From the NCBI GenBank assembly GCA_946185285.1, contig CAMHIS010000009.1, forward strand, positions 1 to 50,452: a DNA stretch of 50,452 nucleotides, read 5' to 3'. Position numbers and translations under genes: made by a program. The DNA is from an uncultured Prevotellaceae bacterium (GTDB taxonomy: Bacteria > Bacteroidota > Bacteroidia > Bacteroidales > Bacteroidaceae). This document shows, piece by piece, positions 26,001-33,341 of this stretch. The notes under the pieces were generated by a model. The model did no database searches and was not told where the DNA came from. It was given only the letters and a program-made list of their open reading frames with translations. Position 1 is the first letter of the stretch. Every line of letters starts with the position of its first letter.

Positions 26001-26770
26001 CAGACGAGGAAAAAGCACGCACCGAAGCCGTACTGCACCCCTTCATCGAGGGTGTTGACATCCATCGCTATCACCACGAATGGGCAGACAAGTGGGTGAT
26101 AGGTTTCTATCCTTCGCTGAAACTTGACATCGAAGACTATCCGGCACTGAAGCACCACCTGCTGTTCTATGCCAAAGATTGGCTGATAGCGCAAGGACAT
26201 GCCGACATTGCCAACGACGAAGAGAAGATGGGCGAGTTTGGACGCCTGTTCCTCGAACAAAAGGGCAAGACAGTAGTGATGGATGGCAAAGAGTTGCATG
26301 ATGCCAATGGTCAGGCGATTAAGTCGCGCAAGAAGACCTCCCATAAATGGTATGAGACATCTGACAACATCGCATTCCATGAAGCTTTTAAGGAGACAAA
26401 GATAGCCTGGGGGAATTTGAATAACCAGGCTTCATGCACCTGGATGCCTGAGGATATGCACATCAATGCTCCCGCTGTGATGGTGACTTCAGGAACGAAA
26501 TACCTGTTGGCTGTGCTCAATTCCCGGCTGGCGGACTTCTTTATGCAGACGATTGCTGTGGTGCGCAATGCCGGTTATTATGAGTACAAGCCCCAGTTCG
26601 TCAAGCTGATACCCGTCATTGAACACCCCTCAGAAGAAGACATGGCAAGGATAGATGCTCTCGTCGACCAGGCTCTCGACGGCGACAAAGAAGCCGAACA
26701 TTCTATTGACGATTTATTAGCAACGTTATACGGATTTTCGTCAGAAGAAAGAAGAATAATTGGTATGTGA
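23024..26770 (+). CDS. Type IIG (Eco57I-like) restriction-modification enzyme
   Basis: This single 1248-aa protein combines nuclease, methyltransferase and specificity parts. The N-terminal domain shows D74...E90-M-K92 (VDQAIYGPD...VLMEMK), a PD-(D/E)XK nuclease core. The N6-adenine methyltransferase part has motif I DPSVGSGHF (D542), ADINPKSVDICRLRLWIELL, and motif IV NPPY (N791). The C-terminal third (RGVVTGRNDAFII, FIEGVDIHRYHHEWADKW, YYEYKPQFVKLIPV) resembles a TaqI-type target recognition domain. It should methylate and cut DNA at a site that cannot be predicted here. No separate methylase, specificity subunit or BREX component is nearby. It stands between two DUF6057/PD40 modules, 30 bp before the second. 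Confidence 0.9.
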   Translation: MAMIINPNRALSRSFLRNQETKETKDVFRLQLASLLSKLDDQEDEEYNKTWIHDFLTHTFYGDPYSVNTRKKVDQAIYGPDSQKPWVLMEMKAPGNISEMPCDGHFDRKGFIQLVLYYMKEEKERENREIKHLAVTNGYEWYVFERKLFYNFFGKNRQLWSEIQRYERENKTRDEIYQEVIAPEVRKVQQQFSYVYFDLRKFAGQLDDTAILRKRSFEAQCKFFSPIHLCMLPYDFDHNHLDTQFYNELLYLMGVEETRVGQLDVIQRLPEKKREQFSLLEQAIWHLTALGVKDDELYDTAMGLVISWINRILFLKLLETQLVNFNGGDRQYKFLSPTGTAPSLVDSYHSLFDLFFKVLSKTEEERDLRIRDRYRRIPYLNSALFEVSELERQYFTINALPHGPMNVYPATVLKDSRGRVWKEKVDSLEYLLRFLESYDFGSYETEEEEEEEQKTLIDASVLGLIFEKINGYKEGAYFTPGYICEYMCRETIERMVVKRMNEHFQWEKPCESIDEVVEQLDYTKPDIRREANEVINGIKICDPSVGSGHFLVSALNEMIAIKQQLHILCYSDNALDYANERIKGWSITIGDDELIITDKEFQRSFVYDQNNKEASALQRTLFEEKRRIISQCLYGADINPKSVDICRLRLWIELLKNAFYDKGQLQTLPNIDINIKQGDALMSHLEVKVKTEAASRVPASKSIREITQEYKSLVDAYKQGTGHDKRFDIQRQLFAIKRELRQHIQSDFLDFEIARVNGEDTEQNYLEWMLEFPELLDENGRFEGFDILIGNPPYIALGAEGGRLRKRYRQRQYDTFNSNGDIYFLFYERALQLLRPDGLLCFITSDKWMRNDAAKNLRNYLVKHSQPLMLLDFPGLNLFKRATVVNNILLAGNGENQGVRTLCATTEGKDVDDVKNIDQFFQDNRLPCQFQENQQWLILPDEKRSLMQKMLEKGRPLGEWENIKFARGVVTGRNDAFIITTAQREQILADCQTDEEKARTEAVLHPFIEGVDIHRYHHEWADKWVIGFYPSLKLDIEDYPALKHHLLFYAKDWLIAQGHADIANDEEKMGEFGRLFLEQKGKTVVMDGKELHDANGQAIKSRKKTSHKWYETSDNIAFHEAFKETKIAWGNLNNQASCTWMPEDMHINAPAVMVTSGTKYLLAVLNSRLADFFMQTIAVVRNAGYYEYKPQFVKLIPVIEHPSEEDMARIDALVDQALDGDKEAEHSIDDLLATLYGFSSEERRIIGM

Positions 26771-26800
26771 ATTCCCAGAGAGCACCCATAACAGATTCAA

Positions 26801-28156
26801 ATGAAGCATATACATATTATATATACGTTCCTTTTCGGTGTGGCAGTCCTCCTCTTCTTCGGACTGGCCTATCCGCACCATCTGCATTACCAGGAGCAGT
26901 ACCAGCTGTTTCTCTTCGACAGCAACTATGTGTGGGACATCGTCAGGCTGCCGGGCGGAGTGGCCGACCTGTTAGGGCGTTTCTGCACGCAGTTTTTCCT
27001 CTTTGCCTGGGTGGGAGCTGGTATTATTGCAGTCCTGCTCTCGGCGGTGCAGTTACTGACGCTCCGGCTGGCCAAGTGGGGATGGCTCTATGGACTGAGC
27101 TATGTGCCCTCGCTGCTGCTCTGGCTCTTCCTGCTCGACGAGAATGCACTGTTAGGGGGCGTCTGGGCCGTTCTGCTCACGCTGCTCGCTATTTGGAGCC
27201 TCGGTCGGCTCCCAAACGGTTGGACTCGACGTGTTCTGATTATCGTTGCCATTCCCGTCGTTTATTGGATGGTGGGACCTGCCTGGACCGGCAGCCATTA
27301 CCATCGCTACCCGACAGTCTTCCCCACGCTGCTTTATGCCGCCTGGCTGTCTGCCGTCGTCCTCCCACTCATAGCCCGTGCCTGCCATCGCTGGCTTTCC
27401 GCCTCCCATTCCTCATTCCTCATTTCTTATTTCTCATTTCTCATTTTAATGGGCTGCCTCGTTTGGAAGAACGCCAACTTCAAGGCCGAGAAGGTGATGC
27501 AGTACGACTTCATGGCCCGCTACCAGCAATGGAACCGCATACTTGAAACCGTCAATGCCGAGAAGCCCAACAACCAGATTGGCGTGACGGTACAGAACCT
27601 GGCCTTGGCCATGCACGGCATGCTCCTGGAACAGATGGCCAACTATAACCAGAACGGCATTGCCGGACTGCTGCCCGATGTCAAGGAAGATGCCACCAGT
27701 CCGTTGCCTACAGCTGAGGCCTTCTATCAGCTGGGCATGATCAATGTTGCGCAGCGCACAGTGTTCGAGGCCCAGGAAGCCATTCTCGACTTCCAGAAGA
27801 GTGGCCGTTGCTACAAGCGGCTGGCACAGACCAACCTCATCAACGGTCAGTACGCCGTGGCCCGCAAGTATCTTTCGGCCCTGCAGAAGACGCTCTTCTA
27901 TCGTGACTGGGCCAACGAGACGCTGCCGCTGTTAGGCGATGAGGAGGCCATTGACCGTCATCCCGAGTACGGGCGACTGCGCCAGTCGGCCTACACAGAA
28001 GACTTCTACTTCAGCGACCACGTGACGCCCGAGATGCTCAAAAGCCTCTACAATCGTAATAAGGACAACCGTTTGGCCTATCAGTATCTGCTGGCCTACT
28101 ATATGTTGACGGGCGACCGCGAAGGCTATAATAACTTCATTTCTACTGAGCAATGA
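26801..28156 (+). CDS. Polytopic membrane protein, DUF6057-like (copy 2)
   Basis: The 451-aa protein has about seven hydrophobic segments in its first 220 residues (IIYTFLFGVAVLLFFGLAY, FFLFAWVGAGIIAVLLSAVQLL, LYGLSYVPSLLLWLFLL and others), then a helical TPR-like soluble part (EAFYQLGMINVAQRTVFEAQEAILDFQ). It has the same layout as 19176-20951 but is about 140 residues shorter, mostly at the C-terminus. A heptanucleotide tract (27407-27448) encodes the hydrophobic stretch SSFLISYFSFLIL, so the last membrane segment may be partly derived from a simple repeat. The stop overlaps the start of the PD40 partner by ATGA. No promoter of its own is evident; it may be read from the R-M promoter. Confidence 0.72.
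   Translation: MKHIHIIYTFLFGVAVLLFFGLAYPHHLHYQEQYQLFLFDSNYVWDIVRLPGGVADLLGRFCTQFFLFAWVGAGIIAVLLSAVQLLTLRLAKWGWLYGLSYVPSLLLWLFLLDENALLGGVWAVLLTLLAIWSLGRLPNGWTRRVLIIVAIPVVYWMVGPAWTGSHYHRYPTVFPTLLYAAWLSAVVLPLIARACHRWLSASHSSFLISYFSFLILMGCLVWKNANFKAEKVMQYDFMARYQQWNRILETVNAEKPNNQIGVTVQNLALAMHGMLLEQMANYNQNGIAGLLPDVKEDATSPLPTAEAFYQLGMINVAQRTVFEAQEAILDFQKSGRCYKRLAQTNLINGQYAVARKYLSALQKTLFYRDWANETLPLLGDEEAIDRHPEYGRLRQSAYTEDFYFSDHVTPEMLKSLYNRNKDNRLAYQYLLAYYMLTGDREGYNNFISTEQ
27407..27448 (+). repeat. 7-bp tandem repeat (CATTYCT)6 inside the DUF6057-like gene
   Basis: Six units, CATTCCT CATTCCT CATTTCT TATTTCT CATTTCT CATTTTA, are read through in frame. A one-unit change would shift the frame. The +1 register is also open around the tract. 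Confidence 0.7.
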
Positions 28157-29625
28157 AAAAGATTCTGTATATTTTAATAGGGCTGATGGGGCTGATGGGC
28201 TGCAGCGAGACCGTTGAGAATGCCAGGCAGGAGTCCGTGCTGCCTCAGATATATCCCGACTACCTCGGCGTCACCGTCCCCGTGAACATTGCACCGCTCT
28301 GTTTTAACATGGCCGACGAGACGGCACTTCGCATTGATGCCGTCATTACCGACAGCCACGGAAACAGTCTGCACGCCCAGGGCGACGAGTCTGCCGATTT
28401 CGACCTCGACGACTGGCACGCCCTGCTTGCCGCGAACCCCGGCGACTCGCTCACCGTCAGCGTCTCGGCCAAGTACGACGACGGCTGGCACACCTATCAG
28501 CCGTTCTCCGTCTACGTCAGCCCCGACAGCATCGACTACGGTCTCTGCTACCGACTCATCGCGCCGGGCTATGAGGTGTGGAGTAAGATGGGCATCTACG
28601 AGCGCGACCTCTCGTCGTTCGACGAGCGTCCGCTGATTGAGAACACACAGTTCGATGGCTGCGTCAACTGTCACAGCTTCAACCGGGGCAACCCGGCCGA
28701 CATGAGTCTCCATATCCGCGGCCCCCACGGTGCCACCCTGCTGCGCAAAGACTACGGTCCCGTCACCGCCTACAACACCAAGACCCCTGAGACGCTCGGC
28801 CTCTGCGTCTATCCCTACTGGCATCCCTCGGGCCGCTACATTGCCTATTCCACCAATACGACGAGACAGCTGTTCCACAGTGCCGACCCCAACCGCATCG
28901 AGGTCTTCGACGAAGCCTCCGACCTACAGGTCTACGATGTCGAGAAAAACGAACTGCTGCTTTCGCCCCTCGTCAAGCAGGACTCCGTCTACGAGACCTT
29001 CCCCGTCTTCTCAGCCGACGGCCGCTCGCTCTATTTCTGTGCGGCCCAAGCCCAGCCTGAGGGCAGCCATCAGCTCGACTCCATCCGCTATAACCTCTGC
29101 CGCATTGACTTCGACCCCGCTACTGGCACCTTCGGCAGCACCATTGACGTCATCGTCGATGCCGCAGCTCAGAAGAAGTCGGTCTCCTTCCCCCGTCCCT
29201 CCTACGACGGCCGCTTCCTGTGCTACACGCTCGCCGACTACGGCCAGTTCAGCATCTGGCACCATGAGGCCGACCTCTACCTTCTCGACCTGTCCGGTGA
29301 AGGGCGTATTCGCCCGCTAACCCAAGCCAATTCCCCTGACACCGAGTCGTTCCACAACTGGAGCACCAACTCGCGCTGGCTCGTGCTGAGTTCCCGTCGC
29401 GACGACGGTCTCTACACGCGCCCCTACTTCTGTCATGTCGATACCAACGGCGTAGCCACCAAGGCCTTCATGCTGCCCCAGCGCAACCCCCGCCGCTTCT
29501 ACCGCGAGCGTTTCCTGTCGTTCAACGTGCCCGACTTCATCACCGGCCCCACGCGCTTCGACAGCCGTCAGGCCGTCCGTGCCATCAACGACGAGCAGCG
29601 CAAGGACTTCGGCGTCCGCCCATAA
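28153..29625 (+). CDS. PD40/TolB-like propeller lipoprotein with CXXCH motif (copy 2)
   Basis: The 490-aa protein has a lipoprotein signal (MKKILYILIGLMGLMGC, Cys17). The N-terminal domain (LPQIYPDYLGVTVPVNIAPL) and C170-V-N-C173-H174 match copy 1 at 20955. The propeller blades are also parallel: VYPYWHPSGRYIAYSTNTTR, FEVFDEASDLQVYDVE-type blade, FPRPSYDGRFLCYTLADYG, SFHNWSTNSRWLVLSSRRDD. The shared CXXCH in two diverged copies suggests that the motif matters. The gene overlaps the upstream DUF6057-like gene by 4 nt. It is the last gene before a new promoter at 29726. Function unknown; a redox or heme role is inferred from the motif alone. Confidence 0.82.
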   Translation: MKKILYILIGLMGLMGCSETVENARQESVLPQIYPDYLGVTVPVNIAPLCFNMADETALRIDAVITDSHGNSLHAQGDESADFDLDDWHALLAANPGDSLTVSVSAKYDDGWHTYQPFSVYVSPDSIDYGLCYRLIAPGYEVWSKMGIYERDLSSFDERPLIENTQFDGCVNCHSFNRGNPADMSLHIRGPHGATLLRKDYGPVTAYNTKTPETLGLCVYPYWHPSGRYIAYSTNTTRQLFHSADPNRIEVFDEASDLQVYDVEKNELLLSPLVKQDSVYETFPVFSADGRSLYFCAAQAQPEGSHQLDSIRYNLCRIDFDPATGTFGSTIDVIVDAAAQKKSVSFPRPSYDGRFLCYTLADYGQFSIWHHEADLYLLDLSGEGRIRPLTQANSPDTESFHNWSTNSRWLVLSSRRDDGLYTRPYFCHVDTNGVATKAFMLPQRNPRRFYRERFLSFNVPDFITGPTRFDSRQAVRAINDEQRKDFGVRP

Positions 29626-29725
29626 ATCCTGTCGTTCTGGATGCCACAAGAGTCCTGCAAATTGTTATTGAACTTAATACATGTCAATTAAATACTCATC
29701 TTTCCATTTTTTCCCTTCCTATTCT

Positions 29726-29756
29726 TTTGCTTATTCTTAAATATTATATACCTTTG
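29726..29756 (+). promoter_or_regulatory. Consensus promoter of the kelch-SusD unit
   Basis: TTTG (29726-29729), a 19-nt spacer and TACCTTTG (29749-29756) fit the consensus. The start codon follows about 58 nt later. This separates the genes from 29814 on from the DUF6057/PD40 module. Confidence 0.8.
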
Positions 29757-29813
29757 CAATAATATACGTTAATCATCCCTAAAAGAATAGACCCGCAGAA
29801 ATGGGGACACAGT

Positions 29814-31469
29814 ATGAAGAAATACATTTCGTTATTTGCCTTTTTGCTGACGTTAATGGCTTGTACCACCGAGGAGTATAAGGAGGCAGAGGACTATAAG
29901 CTTCCGAGCATTACCCTGGATTCGTGTGTAGCCGCCTCTGACAATTCGTTTACGGCTTATATGACTGTGGACAAGGGCGAGCAGTTCTTCAAGCATAGCC
30001 TGCAGTTACTGGTTTATGACGCAAAGGATGTGGACAAGGCCCTTTCCACCATCAACGTGGAACTCGGAGAAGACCGCCTGCAAAAAGTTCAGGAGACGTT
30101 CACCGTGCCAGTCGTTGACGACCAATACATAGTAAGCGCCGTGCTGAGGACCGAGAAGAACTCATTCAAGTCAAGGTCGCTCTTTGTCAGTCCGGCCAAA
30201 ATGACGGCCGAGAGTTATCTGCTCATCTGGGGACAGCCACGCTATCAGGAGGAGGTGCGCTATGAGGGGCGTGCATATCCCTATAAACATGCGACCGACG
30301 ACATAGCACTTCACTTTTCGTCGGGAAGGCGTTTCAGTATTCTTGTGAAGGCAGCCATGAAAGGCAAGCCCGTTGAGGTCAGGGTTGGCAACCACATCTA
30401 CCCTGTAGTATGGGACGGCTCGCTCCAACAAGACGAAGATGACACCATGATGGAGGTAACGATGACAGACATTGAGCCAGGCATTTACGATGTCGCCCTG
30501 CACTGGCCGGAAGCTGAAATCCCCCTGCCGAAGAAGATTAGGATCCTGCCCTTGAAAGCGGAAGAGGAGGAGACGGTTCCGCTCAGCCAGTTCCGGGATC
30601 AGCCATACGATGCCAGAGCGTCGTTCAGGATAGGCGATGAAATGTACTATTTCACCAGTATGGAATCCAGAATACTTGTATCTTGCAACCTCAATACGAA
30701 GACATGGACCAAGCACAAGGATGTGGACTATTACATCTCGGAAATGGTAGCTGTAGGTTCCAAGGCGTATGGCATCACTGATATATATAAGGCGTATGGT
30801 GCCAGCAGCGAATCGGTGCAGAACAAGCTGTATGAGTATAATCCACTGACCGACAGCTGGAAGGATCTGGGCAACCTGCCTGTGACGGGTGAGATTCATA
30901 ACATGAAGATGTTCGCTGCCGGTGGCAATGTATATCTCTGTGGCGGACAGTTCCCGGACGATGACTACAACACCCCTGATATACGATGTAGGGAGACGTG
31001 GAAGTATGACCTGGCCAATGGTCAATGGACAAGGGTTGCCGACATACCCACCGGGGAGGACGTGATGCAGACGGGCAATGGCGAGACCAATGGCTACGTG
31101 ATGACACCTCACGGATTCCTGTGGGTGTATGATTCAAACAAGGATGAATGGGAAAAGGTGTCGCAACTGACGTCGGTATATCTCTCCAACAACTGGGGGC
31201 AATGTCTCCTTGAGCACGACGGCAAACTCGTCTATGCCGGCCATCCCGGAAGTGCCACCGACGTCGACAGCGGAAACCCTTGCATCTACAGCTATGACTT
31301 CAAGACGAGGCAATGGGAGCTGTTAGGCCTTTACGACGTCAGGGTGTTAGGCTCTGCCATCCTGACCGCCACATTCCATAACGGCAAACTCATCCTGGGC
31401 CCTATGTTGAAAGACATGGACTATCCCGGCGCCACGTGTATGCACTTCATTAACTTCGACTTCAAATGA
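29814..31469 (+). CDS. Kelch-repeat lipoprotein
   Basis: The 551-aa protein has a lipoprotein signal (MKKYISLFAFLLTLMAC, Cys17). The first half (about residues 20-250) appears to be two or three Ig-like beta domains (ITLDSCVAASDNSFTAYMTV, GIYDVALHWPEAEIPLPKKIRIL). The second half carries kelch-type propeller blades (LYEYNPLTDSWKDLGNLP, GGNVYLCGGQF, TWKYDLANGQWTRVADIP, VYDSNKDEWEKVSQL, SYDFKTRQWELLGL). Such proteins of Bacteroidales are usually surface-exposed with unknown ligands. It heads a four-gene rightward unit, and its stop overlaps the next start by ATGA. Confidence 0.83.
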   Translation: MKKYISLFAFLLTLMACTTEEYKEAEDYKLPSITLDSCVAASDNSFTAYMTVDKGEQFFKHSLQLLVYDAKDVDKALSTINVELGEDRLQKVQETFTVPVVDDQYIVSAVLRTEKNSFKSRSLFVSPAKMTAESYLLIWGQPRYQEEVRYEGRAYPYKHATDDIALHFSSGRRFSILVKAAMKGKPVEVRVGNHIYPVVWDGSLQQDEDDTMMEVTMTDIEPGIYDVALHWPEAEIPLPKKIRILPLKAEEEETVPLSQFRDQPYDARASFRIGDEMYYFTSMESRILVSCNLNTKTWTKHKDVDYYISEMVAVGSKAYGITDIYKAYGASSESVQNKLYEYNPLTDSWKDLGNLPVTGEIHNMKMFAAGGNVYLCGGQFPDDDYNTPDIRCRETWKYDLANGQWTRVADIPTGEDVMQTGNGETNGYVMTPHGFLWVYDSNKDEWEKVSQLTSVYLSNNWGQCLLEHDGKLVYAGHPGSATDVDSGNPCIYSYDFKTRQWELLGLYDVRVLGSAILTATFHNGKLILGPMLKDMDYPGATCMHFINFDFK

Positions 31470-32839
31470 AAACAAGAACAGTCATAACATCAATCCTGCT
31501 CGTTGCCGCAGCATTGGTGACTGCCGGATGCAGTAAAGATACCATCTGGGAAGAGGCTACCTACGGTCAGGAAGAACCCTCGTACAGTTACGGCGAGCTT
31601 CCCGCCATGGTGCTGCCTCATACCGACCGTGTCGAGATTAAGCTCTACAAAGACTTGACACATTATATATACCTCAACGGCGTGCTCGTCAAGACAATTG
31701 CCAAGGAGAAGGTGACGCTGCGTGCCCTGACGCCCGGCACGGAGTATCATCTGCTGATTACCGCCTTCGACGGCGTAAAAGTCCTCAAGAGAGAGACGAC
31801 ATTCACCACGCCCAAGTCGTATGCAACCGTGATAGGCTGGCGCGAGATGGATCTCTATGGGAACAATGAGGAGGAAATCAGCTATGTCCGCCAACTTCCA
31901 GGAGGCGACTTCCTCGACTTCACCCACAGATACTACTACTATTCCGACGAAGACTACCGCCTGCGCCGTACCGATGCCGACGGACGGGTGAAGTGGAGAA
32001 GCAACATAGCGGCTACCGAAGCATCCGTCTCCGAGGAAGGCAACGTAGCAGCATGGTCAAAAACGGCATATAAGGTAAATCCCGAGACTGGCGACGTACT
32101 CTACCAGTACACCCCGGAACTGAAGGAAGGCTTCATCACTGCAGCTTATGCATGCAAGGACGGCGGCATGGCCATTGTGGGCAGAGGCGAGACTCCAGGC
32201 ACTTACTACTTTGCACGCTTAGATGCCGACGGCCGGCTGATTCGCGAGGAGAGTTCCGATTTGGTAGACCGGCTTGATATCGTTCACGAGACGGCTGACG
32301 GCCAAGTGGTGGCACTGGGCAGGAAAGGCACCGAGACGCTGGTGGCCGTCACTTTCGATGCTCAGGGTAAAGTGGTCGGCACGTCGTCAGACCAATCGGA
32401 AGACAGGGATTTTGACTATGACTTAGACTTCATCCAGTCTGTCAGAGACAATCAGGGCAACACATACTTCTTAGGGCATTATGAGATGTGGACCGGCGTA
32501 TATTATCCATGCTCGATGATTGTCAAGGTGGACGCCCAAGGACAAATAGAATGGATGCACACGATGCACGACGAGAACACAGAATACTATCCCACCCATT
32601 TCTATCTCACCCACGACGACAAATTGTGCGTGCTCTATACCGGCGATACCGGATATTACTCACGAAACAGCAAAACCCATGTGGCATTGATGACCACCGG
32701 CAACGAGTGGCTGCAAGACGTGACATTCAACGATGACTACGCTGCCCTCTATGCATGGCCAGTAAACGATGCGTTCACCCAATTCATCTTCTTCGACCAC
32801 TATGGCAGGATACTCTATATCGATACCGAAGGGGAATAA
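31466..32839 (+). CDS. Propeller-type lipoprotein with fibronectin III-like N-terminal domain
   Basis: The 457-aa protein has a lipoprotein signal (lipobox VTAGC, Cys22). A FnIII-like domain (about residues 45-120, ALTPGTEYHLLITAFDGVKV) precedes beta-propeller strands with D-A-D-G-R/Q turns (LRRTDADGRVKWRSN, ARLDADGRLIREES, VKVDAQGQIEWMHT), as in PQQ-like or delta-60-type propellers. No active site is visible. It overlaps the kelch lipoprotein gene by 4 nt, so the two are likely made together and may form one surface complex. Function unknown. Confidence 0.77.
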   Translation: MKTRTVITSILLVAAALVTAGCSKDTIWEEATYGQEEPSYSYGELPAMVLPHTDRVEIKLYKDLTHYIYLNGVLVKTIAKEKVTLRALTPGTEYHLLITAFDGVKVLKRETTFTTPKSYATVIGWREMDLYGNNEEEISYVRQLPGGDFLDFTHRYYYYSDEDYRLRRTDADGRVKWRSNIAATEASVSEEGNVAAWSKTAYKVNPETGDVLYQYTPELKEGFITAAYACKDGGMAIVGRGETPGTYYFARLDADGRLIREESSDLVDRLDIVHETADGQVVALGRKGTETLVAVTFDAQGKVVGTSSDQSEDRDFDYDLDFIQSVRDNQGNTYFLGHYEMWTGVYYPCSMIVKVDAQGQIEWMHTMHDENTEYYPTHFYLTHDDKLCVLYTGDTGYYSRNSKTHVALMTTGNEWLQDVTFNDDYAALYAWPVNDAFTQFIFFDHYGRILYIDTEGE

Positions 32840-32871
32840 TCTACATTGAAAACTTTGAAATATTTTAGCTT

Positions 32872-33327
32872 ATGAAGAAATTGTTACTTTTTATGGCCAT
32901 GCTGTTGGCTGTTGGCAGCAGTAGGGCAGACGGTGTTTTTAAGGTGAATGGTGAGAACATCCAGAAAACTCCCACCCTTATTACTTTGGACTATTCACGG
33001 GCAGGCAACATCCTGGTTCAGTTTAGCGACAGCTCTGTGGTTAGTTACAACATGAATCTTGTTGAGTTTTACCCTGATGAGGTTAATTCTGTCCAGAGTG
33101 CCATGAAGGAAGGACCTTTCTTCCATGTCAAGGGACACGTCCGTGATGTCCTCTATATAGAAGGAATCACTCCTGGAGCAGAGATTGGCATCTATGCTGC
33201 CAATGGAGCTCAAAAGTATCTTGGCAAGTCGAACGGTAAGAATTCGTCTGTCGATGTGTCGCGTCTGAGCCGTGGCGTCTATCTCCTGCGTGTAGGTCGT
33301 CAGGCTGTAAAGTTTATCAAGGAATAA
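32872..33327 (+). CDS. Small secreted protein with sorting-tail-like C-terminus
   Basis: The 151-aa protein has a signal peptide (MKKLLLFMAMLLAVGSSRA). A short N-terminal module of strands (ILVQFSDSSVVSYNMNLVEFYPDE) resembles the start of the next protein (VFINFYDNSFAGFPWSDVKSIRFH). The C-terminal ~75 residues (VLYIEGITPGAEIGIYAANG, VDVSRLSRGVYLLRVGRQAVKFIKE) look like a type IX secretion C-terminal sorting domain with the usual GVYLLRV and K-F tail. It may thus be a carrier fragment consisting of a small module plus sorting signal. Two TGTTGGC heptamers lie in its signal-peptide codons. It is 14 bp upstream of the SusD-like gene. Confidence 0.68.
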   Translation: MKKLLLFMAMLLAVGSSRADGVFKVNGENIQKTPTLITLDYSRAGNILVQFSDSSVVSYNMNLVEFYPDEVNSVQSAMKEGPFFHVKGHVRDVLYIEGITPGAEIGIYAANGAQKYLGKSNGKNSSVDVSRLSRGVYLLRVGRQAVKFIKE

Positions 33328-33341
33328 GGAGAGGCACGATT

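Noticed and set aside
23024..26770. PglX of a BREX system.
   Set aside because: Length and methylase motifs fit, but the protein has an N-terminal E-x-K nuclease core, and no BrxC, PglZ, BrxL or BrxA/B genes are nearby; type IIG explains it better.
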